Below, in pieces: positions 7,745 to 18,600 of a DNA stretch of 24,340 nt (positions are counted from its first letter, which is position 1; each line of letters opens with the position of its first letter). The notes beneath the pieces are model-generated. The model saw only the letters and a list, made by a program, of their open reading frames with translations, had not been told where the DNA came from and ran no database searches. This DNA is from Halicephalobus mephisto (Eukaryota > Nematoda > Chromadorea > Rhabditida > Panagrolaimidae). Where the stretch lies: positions 1 to 24,340 of the forward strand of contig SWDT01000150.1 of NCBI GenBank assembly GCA_009193035.1, written 5' to 3'. The position numbers and the translations under genes are program-made.

Positions 7745-10059
7745 TCAAGGATGTTCACCACGAAAAGTGATGCCGCTGTCAGTTAAATGCTCATCAGAAT
7801 CCTCATTTTTGGCGAAATAAGATACAAGAACATTATCTTTAATGAATTCCGAATAATTGTTGACGACTTTGTTGCCTAATTTTTCCTGATGAGATTCTGT
7901 ATTTTGTCCCAACTTCCAATTAGAAGGAAAAATAATTCTAATTTTTGCAGTTTGTTTTTTATCAAAGTTTTCTAACTTCTGAAAAATAATATTTTAAAAG
8001 CAAATTAATTTGAAAATTCACTTTTGCAAAGTCTTCGATATCTGTTGGATGAATACCCTTATCGTTAAGTTTGATGACAACTGATTCGAGAAGGTTTGGA
8101 TACGGTCGATCACACAGTAACCGAAACACGTCATTTTCGAAATTGCAATTACTGAGATCACGAAGACTAAAAAGTAATTAAAAGTAAATGTTTTAAAAAA
8201 TCCGAATTAATAAATTGAAAAAAGTTTAAATAAATAAATTTTAAAAAATCCGAATTAATAAATTTAAAAAATAAAAACATACGTTAGATTTTTCATATGT
8301 TTAAAGCCATGCCAGATATCTGCCAGATCCACTGGTTCAGAAAAAGCTACATTGATTATACTGTAACTTTCACAATTCTTCAAAGCAGAAAAAACACGCA
8401 TAAAATCGTCTTTTTCAATAGTCTGGGTTTCAAGACTAATCTGAAATAAAATTAATCTTATTATTTTAAAATTTTTTTGCAAGAAAATCTTATTTTAGAA
8501 ATATAAAAATTGTAAGTTCTTACTGTTTTGAAAAGCAGTAACTAGTTTCTTTTTTTTCTACAGTAATTAAGCCTAAGAGAACGAGGACTATTAAGATCAT
8601 AGGTTCCTACTGTAACAGCAAATAGTAAATGCTCCCATATCTACAGTAATTAAAACAGAGAAAGGGAATTCTATAGACATTGAAGATCAACTTAAATTCA
8701 TTCAACAATTTATACGAAATTCTAAACACTATTTAAATTTCAATAAAATCACTTAACGATTCTTAATTAGTCCATCACTTTAATTGGAGTTTGGTACACA
8801 AAATTTCCTTTGAAAAAAGTTTCTTCCGTAAATGTAAAAATTGCACATTCCTACTGTAATAAAAAGTAGTAAATATTCTATTACTCATTTACAGTAATTG
8901 AAACAAAAAAAATAGACGCATTTTTGACTGAGCAATAACCGAACTTTTTTAACATCATTGATGGGCTTTCGAAATTGTAGTTGTCTAAGAAGTACCTAAG
9001 GTTTTATATAGTCCATCAAAAAAGTTGAATTTCGTCCTTTCTGCTCACATTACGGTAAATAAAAAAAACCAACTTCTCTGACATCTTCCAGAAACGGAAT
9101 ACAGTCAACCAAGTAGTTGGCTCGGGACTTATCGTGGACATAATAACGGAAAAAATAAAACTGAAGTTTACTCAGGATCCGAGTTAACTCATCTCGGATC
9201 TTTTCTGACGTCATCTGCGACCATTTGTAGGAAAATATTTTGTCATCTACAGTAACGTGAAGTCGAATGGAATTTTGACAAATAGAAACTTTTTTTATTT
9301 GCCATTTTCTACTGTTACTAAGACGATTGAAGTACTTATTCGTCATCGACAAAGACCTCCTGGCATCGATCGGAAGCATCATCATGATCGTTTCGTGGAT
9401 ATCCATTGGCAGATTTAAAAACTGATTTTTAAAATCAGAGAAATCATTTTTTTCAAAAACAATTAGTTTTCCCTTAGGGCAGTAGAACTTCTTCATTCCC
9501 ACCATCTAAAATTAAACATGATTCTTTAGATAAGTTTAAAAAATACAATTTTATTCAATTTAAAAAAAAATTATTTCAATAAAATTATAAATATTTTAAA
9601 CAAAATAAAATTGTGAATATTTTTATAAAAATAAAATTATAAATATTTTTATAAAAAAATAAAATTATAAATATTTTTATAAAAAAATAAAATTGTTAAT
9701 TAATTTTTTAGAATGTAACAATTTTCAAATATTTTTCGTACAAGTTTCGAAAAATTTAATTTTCATCAATTGATAAAGAAAACTAAACCGAAAATCAAAT
9801 AAACTTTCGCCAAATAATTTTCAAAAATGATAAATATAATGTATAAAATTTTTTCAAAGAAAATTTTAAAAAAATTGTTTTCAAAACATTCGAAACAGCA
9901 ACAAAACCTTCAAAACTACAGTATTTACTAATAAAAGTTAATTTTTATATAAAAAATATGTTTTTTAAAATTTTTTTATATAAAAAATTATTTATTTTTT
10001 CAATAAAATTTAAATAAAAATATATTAATTTGACAGTAAAAACTCACTATTGGTGCCAT
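7745..10059 (-). CDS. F-box / FTH-domain protein (nematode family)
   Basis: Proposed exons: 10059-10048 (MAPI), 9505-9074, 8995-8918, 8440-8283, 8166-8022 and 7978-7745. The phases agree and give 352 residues, typical of Caenorhabditis F-box proteins. The N-terminal half carries an F-box ('NLPMDIHETIMMMLPIDARRS', then 'SMTNKYFNRLSN'). The rest is FTH/DUF38-like, with leucine-rich segments ('DVFRLLCDRPYPNLLESVVI'). Such proteins are substrate adaptors of SCF ubiquitin ligases, with the F-box binding Skp1-like SKR proteins. The last three exons have strong splice sites. The exons either side of 8996-9073 rest on weaker donors (GTTGGT, GTCTAT) and could be wrong, or the gene could be partly decayed there. 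The ATG at 9505 follows an acceptor directly, so the 12-nt first exon is optional. Large rapidly evolving F-box families in nematodes have been linked to defence against foreign proteins, but no target is evident here. Confidence 0.75.
8519..8569. repeat. Short TACTGT...ACAGTA inverted-end element, copy 1
   Basis: A ~50-bp element that begins TTACTGT and ends CTACAGTAATT, so its ends are inverted. It lies in an F-box gene intron, with two related copies nearby at 8605 and 8848. Confidence 0.45.
8605..8653. repeat. Short TACTGT...ACAGTA inverted-end element, copy 2
   Basis: It begins TTCCTACTGTAA and ends CTACAGTAATT, with an internal AATAGTAAAT shared with copy 3. It resembles the small CTACAGTA-type dispersed repeats known in Caenorhabditis genomes. 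Confidence 0.45.
8848..8900. repeat. Short TACTGT...ACAGTA inverted-end element, copy 3
   Basis: It begins TTCCTACTGTAAT and ends TTACAGTAATTG, with the internal AGTAGTAAAT that links it to copy 2. Confidence 0.45.
9578..9700. repeat. AT-rich tandem repeat, ~28-bp unit
   Basis: About 4.5 copies of AATAAAATTATAAATATTTT-type units in the long first intron of the F-box gene. The remainder of that intron (9506-10047) is AT-rich with no other feature seen. Confidence 0.65.
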
Positions 10060-10347
10060 CTTTGGCGCTGAATATAGTAAGTTATTTTTTTATTTCGAAA
10101 ATAACGAATTAATTCATTTTTAAACAACAACGATAAAGATCAAAGAATTTCCCTCGGTGCGACACCGAATGACCGCGACATTTGCCACACAAATCGTGTA
10201 GTTTGTATTTTGTCCGAAATGCCATTTATCTTGATTTTCTTTCTCGCGTTTGACCAATCTCAAATAGTTTTCTCTGGTAATTCTTCTATTTGAAAAATAA
10301 AAATTAATGATGTTTTATTTTCAGATTAAATCGTCGTGATTTTCGTG
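10060..10347. promoter_or_regulatory. Shared divergent promoter, F-box gene and CPT2
   Basis: Only 288 nt separate the first ATG of the minus-strand F-box gene from the ATG of the plus-strand CPT2 gene. Within it, at 10154-10168, is a perfect short palindrome (TCGGTG-CGA-CACCGA) in a locally GC-rich patch. A TATTTTCAG acceptor at 10314-10322 sits 25 nt before the CPT2 ATG. It could be a spliced-leader acceptor, or the end of a 47-nt 5' UTR intron that starts at GTAATT around 10276. Confidence 0.5.
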
Positions 10348-12390
10348 ATGTTGCGTCGACAATCCACTGCCAACATCAACAACTTGATCGCTGTTAATAG
10401 GTTTGTAGATTTCATATATGAAATTTTAGAATTTTTCTAGGGTGTCTTTCGCTCGATTTTCGTCCTATGAAGGCGACGATTACCAGTACATCCACAAAAG
10501 CGTCATCCCGACCTATCATTTCCAGAAGAGTTTGAGAAGACTGCCGATTCCGAAACTTGAAGATTCCGCTCGACGTTACTTGAACGCCGTCAAGGCCGTG
10601 GTTTCTGAAAATGAATTCAAAGAAGCCGAAGCTGTTATGAAAAGTTTTGTTTCCGGAGAAGGACCAGGTTTGGCCTTACTTTTTATATAACCATCTTTGT
10701 TTTTAAATTTCTAGATCTTCAAAAGGAACTCATTGCTCATGACAAAAGAAACAAACACACGAATTACGTTTCTGAACCTTGGTTTGACATGTACCTGAAG
10801 AGCCGTCTTCCATGTCCGGTCAACTTCAATCCGTTCATGATGTTCGCCCCGGAGAAGGACCCTAAGTACAATGATCAACTTTCTCGAGCTACCAATTTCG
10901 CCATATCGTGTGCCAGAATCAAACGGGCTCTGGACGCTGAAGTTCTTGCTCCTGAAGTCTTCCACTTGAATCCCAAGAAATCTGACACGGATCTATTCCG
11001 CAAAGTCTGCCGTCTTCTTCCGAGCAATGTCAGTTGGTTCGGTGCTGTAGCTTTCAAAGCTTTTCCTCTGGATATGAGTCAGTACAAGTCCCTCTTCGGT
11101 GGAAACCGCGTTCCTGCACGTGGGAAGGATATTCTTCATCATTGTCCGAATCCGAAGCACTTTCTAGCCATGTACAAGGGAGTTATTTACGCTGTTGATA
11201 TTTTCGACGACAATGGGAAGATCCTGCCGCCGGAAACAATCCACGCTTCATTGGCTGAAATCCTGAAAACTGGCACGACCGCGGCTCAGAACGAATGTGT
11301 GGGTTCTTTGACGTCTTTGGAACGTGACACTTGGGCCGATATCCGTAATCAACTCCTATCCAATGATAAAAATCGTGTCTCAATGAAGTTGGTCGATGAC
11401 GGGTTATTCTTACTGTGTCTGGACGAACTGAAAACGGATAATCATCAACGTCTTGTTCAAAGTCTTCTTTGTGGTGATGATGGTAGTAATCGATGGTTTG
11501 ACAAATGTTTCCAATTGATCGTCGATGGAAATGGACAAGCTACAATTAATTTCGAACATTCTTGGGGAGACGGCGTGGCTGTTTTGAGACTTATGGAAGA
11601 ATCCCTGCGAGACACCTCTACACATCACTTTGTTCAACCTAATCAACCAATCTCCGGTAATCCAAAATTCAAAAAACTAGAATGGGATTTGAACGAATCA
11701 ATTAAGAACAATATTTCGAAAGCTCAAGTTGAACATGTGGATCGCTGTAAGGACCTACAATTTGCGACGATGGAATATTTCGATCTAACTCGTGAGAAAA
11801 TTAAACAATATAAATTGTCCCCGGATTCGATTATGCAACTAGCCATCCAGATTGGTTTCCATAAAATCTACAAAGAATTTGTTCCAACTTATGAATCTTC
11901 AAGTACTGCTGCTTTCCTGAAAGGCCGGACTGAATGTATTCGATCCGCGACCATCGCCACAAGGGATGCAGTTTTGCAAATTGAAGGATCGAAAAAAGGA
12001 AATATTCAAGACACTATTCGAGCGTGTTCTGAAACCCACAGTAATCTTGTGAAAGAAGCTGCCTTAGGACAAGGATTCGATCGGCATTTACTAGGATTGA
12101 AGATCACTGCAGAAAGACTTGGACGACCTATTCCGGATCTATATCGGGATAAAACTTTCAATAACATGGGACAATTTGTTCTTTCTACTTCCACTCTTTC
12201 CACTGCTACGATTGTCTTCGGAGGTTTCGGTCCTGTTGTTCCAAATGGTTACGGTATAGGATACAATGTCGCTGGATCCAAAATGGGAGCTGTTATATCT
12301 TCTTACAAAAGTAAACGTGATGCGGATAAAATGGCCCAAGCTGTCATTGAAGGATTAGACACTATTAGACATGCGATGGATAAAAAATAG
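10348..12390 (+). CDS. cpt-2: Carnitine O-palmitoyltransferase II, mitochondrial
   Basis: Three exons (10348-10400, 10441-10667, 10715-12390) join in phases 2 and 1 to give 651 residues, close to the 658 of human CPT2. The enzyme regenerates long-chain acyl-CoA from acylcarnitine on the inner mitochondrial membrane and so feeds beta-oxidation. The start MLRRQSTANINNL is Arg-rich with no acidic residues, as expected of a mitochondrial presequence, and is followed by 'YIHKSVIPTYHFQKSLRRLP'. The carnitine/choline acyltransferase signature is present: catalytic His375 in 'NFEHSWGDGVAVLR'. The carnitine-binding STS motif lies at 584-586 ('LSTSTLS'), and a C-terminal 'FGGFGPVVPNGYGIGY' matches the family. 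No disabling change is visible. The symbol follows the C. elegans orthologue name and assumes orthology. It lies head-to-head with the F-box gene and tail-to-tail with the giant repetitive gene. Confidence 0.95.
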
Positions 12391-12691
12391 GGAACCTTTG
12401 TGAATAATATAAGTTATTTAATATACTGTAGAATTAATTATAAAAGCATATTTATTTTAAATACAAAAAAAAACACGCATTAAAGCATTTTTTACCAGAT
12501 TTTTTAACAACAACAATGACCTAAAGGACCAGATAAAAGCAAATCACAGAAAAATTGCAATGATTTTCGTTGAAATAAATAGCATATTTTTAAAAATATT
12601 TTTACCGATTTTTTTGAGGCTAAGCTCAGAATGAGCAAAAAATAAAAAAATTGAAAGCATTTCTAAAATAAGTAAAAAAATTGGACGAATT
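12391..12691. other. Convergent 3' intergenic region
   Basis: This lies between the stop codons of CPT2 (plus) and the giant gene (minus). Plus-strand AATAAA occurs at 12574 and 12641, and minus-strand AATAAA at 12451-12456. If these are used, the two 3' UTRs overlap. No other feature is seen. Confidence 0.45.
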
Positions 12692-15600
12692 TTAATGAAT
12701 CCGTCTTGTTGAAGTTACATTTCCTTCTTCATCGACGGTTTCAACAAGATGATCGATAGGAAGATTCTGAAGTCTTTGTTCATCTTCTGTTCCTGTGAAT
12801 CGAACTCTGTTGTGAACTGGATCTGTTACCCGAGTGAGAACCCTACGAGTAATGGTTTCTGTTGAACCGTCATCTTTGTGTTGAATTGTTTCGAATGTTG
12901 TTACTGTTGTTGGATAACTGTCAAGAACTTCTGTAAGTGAAACTTTGTCATCTTCATCATCTTGATATTCTTGATATGTGGCGACAGTGTCTCCACTAAG
13001 CATCTGGGTTTCTTGACTTGGATTGCTCTGGCTCACGCCTTCCAGAAGCGAATCCTGATCTGTTTGATGTACAGTATATTCTTCATGTTCATTTTGGTTG
13101 GGAGAAAATGGATGTTGAACTCGAGGTTCAAGAGAATCAGTACTAGTTTCTAGGATATTCTGATCTCTAAGAAGGTTCTGATTTTCGAGGATATTCTGAT
13201 CTCTAAGAAGATTCTGATTTTCGAGGATATTCTGATCTCTAAGAAGATTCTGATTTTCGAGGATATTCTGATCTCTAAGAAGATTAGGATGATGTTCTTG
13301 CTGTCTGATTGCTTCCAAACTGTCTGTAGAAGTAACCATTGTCTCAACAGTATACTGAGACTGACGTTCCTCTCTTGTTTGCGGCAATCTGTTTTCCGAC
13401 AACGAGTCATCCTCTTCTTCATCGTCTTCTCTGACACTCATTTCTTCAACTTCTGATTCTTCACGAATATCACTTAACATCATTACTTCTTCTCCTGCTC
13501 CTGCTTGAGCTAAAGCTTCTTTTATTTCTTTTTCGATGTTTTCGAATTCGACCAAACTACTGATGGATCCTGTTTGGGACACTGACCCGGCGACTTTTTC
13601 TAGTTCTTCCTGACTTCCGGGACTTCCTCCGACTTGTTCTTGGATTTCTCTTTCGAGTCTTTCGAATTCTTGTAAACTACTTTCAGAAACGTTATCGTAA
13701 CTCGTGGTTTTTCGTCTTTTAGAAACATCCAAAGTTGAGCCATTTCCAGAAGACCCTTCATCTCCGTTCAAAGAATCGACTTCCATCTTCTCGTCTGCAT
13801 CTCTGGCTTCTACAGTATGAGCTGGAGGAATCGGCGAAGATGGTCGATCAATGGACAGATCATGTTGGACTCCTAAGAAACCTCCTTCACTGACTTGAGC
13901 ATTCAGAGAATCTTCGAATTCAGCTTCTTCAAGAATTCCACCTTCGTATTGTTCGGGTTCATCAGTAATCTCGGCCATTGGATGGATTGATGAAGGTTCT
14001 GGTAGATTTAGTGAATCTTGCGACATTTCCATGAGATTCTCGGCTTCGATCTGTTCGAGGACGTCTTTCACAAGCCCTTCGGCATGTTCCTCGATCACTT
14101 GGGTAGAACTGACCAAGGAATCTGGAGCGATATCATCTTTCATCTCGATATCACTTTCTGGTTCTTCCTCAGGTTCTGGAATGGATTCCTTTGTAGGTGG
14201 CTCTTCGTAAAAGTAAGATTTAGTTTCATCAGATGGAGATAACTGTCTTTCTTCTCTCGTAGAGACTTCTTCAGCATCTTCTGGCTCTTTGTGGAATTCT
14301 TCTGAATATTCAATTCCTGATTCTTCCTCGTCTTTGCCGAACTTCTCAGATATTTTGTGGAAAGCAAGAGCAGCTCCACCGACAGTGACTCCAGCAACTC
14401 CCATAGCGATCTTCTTCGCCAAACTAGGACTCTTCTCTCCCTCCTCTTCTGGGTATTCCTGTTCATATCTTTGTTCTTCTTGAACTTCTCCAACTGGATA
14501 TGGCACTTCTGCTGGACGTTGTTCAAGAGGTTCTTCGAAGAATTCTGAACTCTTCTGAAGTGGAGATGATGTTTCAACGATATCGATTGGAACTTCCTCA
14601 TGAGCTCGTAGAACGGAAGATTCTTCTGTTTTCCTTTCTTCAGAAGTTGGGGTCATTTCACTCTCAGGAGAAACCTTCTGCCATTCTCCCTCGTCAGGAG
14701 ATTTTGGTTGTTCGGTTTCTGTATCGAATAACATTTTTTCTCCATCTTTTGGAATGTCATCAGTTTGAACGAGTTCAAAATCATCAGTTTCTTCTTCTCC
14801 ACCTTGTTTGAAGTAATCCGGATGCATCGATTGAGTCATCGGATCAATCTGACTTGATGGCAGATCTGTTGATTCTTCAAATTGTGGAGTTTTAACTTTC
14901 TCTGTTTCAACATGATGAACACTGGTTGATTCAACGACCTGATATTCAGGTTCAGATTTTTCATCAACGGCTAAATGTGATTCTTCTTCGATATTTTCCG
15001 GAACTTCTACTGTTTCAATCAAATCATATTCTTCTTTAATTTGTTCCATGGATTCTTTTTGCGGAGAACCCAAAACTGGCGGTTCAGCTTCGAATTGTTC
15101 ACCGTGATCGACGAAAGAAGAATCTGAGCCTCCACCTTCTGAATCCTTCCTGACAGGTTCTTCAATTTGACCTTGTTCGGTTTCAGGAATGACATGTTCG
15201 AAATCTTCTGGAGTTTCTTCTCGTTCGGTTTTTTGAACATCAACTTCTTCGAAACTTTGACTAGCTTCATGTGGAATTTCTGAAGTGAAGTGATATTCTT
15301 CACTGCGAACAAATTCATCTTTTTGTTCAAAACCTTCACTTGGAGGTTCAAGTGATACTTCTTGTTTTTGAAGATCAGATTCTTCCAAAGGTTCACTTTC
15401 TCCAATTTGCTCTTTTTGGAATGATGTTTCTTGATATTGTTCTCCAGAAATCACAGATTCTGGAACGAATTGCTCATCACGATGAATGATCTCAGGTTCT
15501 TGTGGTTCAATGGGAGATCCAGAAACAAATTCCTCTTCTTGGTGAGTTATAACCACATCCTCAATTTGCTGAGGCTGAGAGGAAACAGATTCCCTTTCGA

Positions 15601-18600
15601 ATGTTTCCTTAGAGTAATCATATTCTTCCTTCTGAACTGGAGATTCTGGGATAAATTGTTCTTCTTGAGGAATAGCTTCAATTTCTTCAACCTGTTGAGG
15701 CTGAGAGGAGACAGATTCTCGTTCTACCCTTTCTTTCGAGTAATCATATTCTTCTTTTTGAATTGGAGATTCAGACACGAATTCCTCTGGTCTATGACTG
15801 ATTTCAGTTTCTTCAACTTGCTGAGGTTGGGAAATTATGGATTCTTTTTCACTCTCTTCGTAGGAAGGAGGAAGTTCTCTCTCAAATTCGTGTTCTGGAG
15901 TTTCTTCTTCGTCTTTGCCGAACTTCTCAGATATTTTGTGGAAAGCAAGAGCGGCTCCACCGACAGTGACTCCAGCAACTCCCATGGCGATCTTCTTCGC
16001 CAAACTAGGACTCTTCTCTCCCTCCTCTTCTGAGTATTCCTGTTCATATCCTTGTTCTTCTTGAACTTCTCCAGCTGGATATGGTACCTCTGCTGGACGT
16101 TGTTCAAGAGGTTCTTCGAAGAACTCTGAACTCTTCTGAAGTGGAGACTGTTCTTCAAATCCTTCATTTTCAAATCCATATTTTCCTGACTCAGAAGTCT
16201 CTGAAGTATCAAAGATTGCTTTTTGAGCGTCTTCAAGACCCAAAGGAGTAGTTGTTTCCTCGGGCTCTTGTGTGAATGAAACTGGAGCTTCTTCTGGAGT
16301 GAGCTGAGTATCTACTTCAGCTTTTTCTTGTTCATCAGAATATAAGCTCGATGGTTGAATTCTGATGACCGTAGATGGACTTGAGCGATCATCAGATTCC
16401 GTTGGGGATTCTGGAGCTTCAATGTGAATCGATCCCTCAGAAACTCCTCTTTGGAAAGTATCTGATCGTTCAATTGATTGATCTTCGTATTTGGAGGATT
16501 TTCGACTTTGATTTTCTGTTTCCTCGTCTAAATTTGAAGAAACAGGTTCTAATGGAACATCTTCTGATTGGATGAATTCGTATTCTGAAGAAAATTCAGT
16601 TTGTTCTTCAGCTGGTCGGGAAAGTTGCTGAAGAGCAAAGTCAGATGTTTTTCCAAATTGTTCTTCTTCGTCATCAGAAAGGAATGATTCAGGTTCCTTG
16701 ACGTTGAAGAGGTCATCTTCATCGACAGTCAACTGCTGGCTTTGAATGGGAGTTGATTCTGATTCTGTCAAATCGTGACTTTCAACGACTTCAGCACTTC
16801 TTCCAGAATCCGATTTTTCCGGTACAGATGTTTCTTCAGTAGAAGTCGGTAATTCAGCAAATTGTGACCCAGATAACTCTTCTGAAGATCGAAGTTGATC
16901 TTCAGTGCGACCAAAACTGATCTCTTCAAACTGTTGTTCTTGAGAATAGCTCTCCTGAAGTTCTTTGTGAGAAGAAACTGGGGATTCAGGAACAACTTCT
17001 TCCCTAATTTCTTCTTCAACATGATGCGGTTCAGAAGGCAATAGTTCTTGTTCAGAAGCTTCCTTTGAGTATCTTTCTTGTGCCTCTGATTGAGGAGCAA
17101 AATGATGTTCAGTGTCTTTTTCAAATTCTTCTTGCTGAACAAAAGACTCCTTCTGAGTTTCTTCGTATGAAGGAGGGAGTTCTCTCTCAAATCCGTGTTC
17201 TGGAGTTTCTTCCTCGTCTTTGCCGAACTTCTCAGATATTTTGTGGAAAGCAAGAGCAGCTCCACCGACAGTGACCCCAGCAACCCCCATGGCGATCTTC
17301 TTCGCCAAACTGGGACTCTTCTCTCCCTCCTCTTCTGGGTATTCCTGTTCATATCTTTGTTCTTCTTTAACTTCTCCAGCTGGATAAGGTACCTCTGCTG
17401 GACGTTGTTCAAGAGGTTCTTCAAAGAATTCTGAACTCTTCTGAAGCGGAGATCTTTCACTTGTTGTGTCATAGGGTTGAGATTCCTGTTGTTCTCTTAT
17501 CTGACGTTCAATTCGTTCGAATCTTTCAAGGGATGTTTCAGAACCGTGTGGTGAATCCTCTACTGGAAAATCACCAATGTCATGCGATTCCACTATTGAT
17601 TCAACACGAGGACTTTTTTCCTCAGTGTACTGGTATTCTGATTCAAATTCTAAATCAATTATTTACTGTGAAGTTTAAAATTTATAAAAAGTTACCTTTA
17701 TGAACAACTTCGGGATGTTCCGTTTCGGTTTGAATTTTTTCTTCGGGTTCTTCGTGGTGATAATCGTAATGTTCTTCCATTTGTTGGAAGTACTGCGGAT
17801 GTTCTGCAGCATAAGTGTCGATTTCAGATTCTCCGATTTCATCAGAACGAGATCCAATGTCTTGTCTAATTTCGAAATCTCCACTTTCGGCAGTTCTTTC
17901 AGTCGAAGGTTCGTGTTCGTAATGAACTTGTTCGACTTCAGATTCCACCGTTTCACTAGGAATAATTTCCTCTTCTGGTGTTTCATGAGGTTCTTCAATC
18001 CTGAATTCAGATTCTTTGGACATTGTTTCTTCATAACCAGGCGGAGGAATTCCAACATCTCGTTCGGATTCGGCTCCGTATTCGTATTCGGGTTCGGCTT
18101 CTTGAGAATGACCTAATTTGCTGGTAATCTTCTCGAAGGCCATTGCAGCTCCCCCCAGGGCTATTCCAGCCACGGCACCAGCGACTTTACTGGCCATGCT
18201 GCGTTCGCCTTCTTCGGAAGAGATTTCTGGATATCCTTCTGGCAGACGAGATTCAGGATATATAGGTTCAGAAGCGATATATTCAAAACTTTCTCTTTGT
18301 GGAATTTCACGAAGTTGTTCTTCTTCAGAAGATCCCCAGAAAGTTCCACGAGTTGAAAGCCGTTCTTCACCGATTTCACCAACGGGAGCTTCTACTTCCT
18401 CAGGGGATTCAACAACATGACCGTGTTTGGCTGGTGGCGTTGTGGTTGATGGAGTCGGTTCTGATGGAAGTTCCTCTCGAGGTGGAAGATCAAATGAAGC
18501 AAATTCATCTGGTGGATGTTTTCGTTCTTCCGGAGGCAATTCGTCATTTTCGTCTTCTACAATTTCGATTCTTTCTTCTGGAGGAATTTCGCTGTCAGAT

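Noticed and set aside
9050..9070. Frameshift in the F-box gene at the T8 run
   Set aside because: A one-base loss would extend the frame only briefly. An intron at 8996-9073 with consistent phase explains the region at least as well, so I kept the gene as intact but with lower confidence.
10217..10275. Possible extra 5' exon of CPT2 starting MPFILIFF
   Set aside because: Joining it across the 47-nt GT...AG segment runs directly into a stop (ATTAAA read as G-AT-TAA) before the CPT2 ATG, so it cannot be part of that protein.
13152..13286. CRISPR-like array
   Set aside because: The 36-bp units are contiguous, with no unique spacers, and are in-frame coding repeats in a eukaryotic gene.
15431..16033. 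Long plus-strand frames opposite the giant gene (also near 18855, 19446, 21431 and 23287)
   Set aside because: They are antisense readings of Glu/Ser-rich repeats (GAA/TTC codons give Phe/Leu/Arg-rich protein) and repeat wherever the modules repeat.
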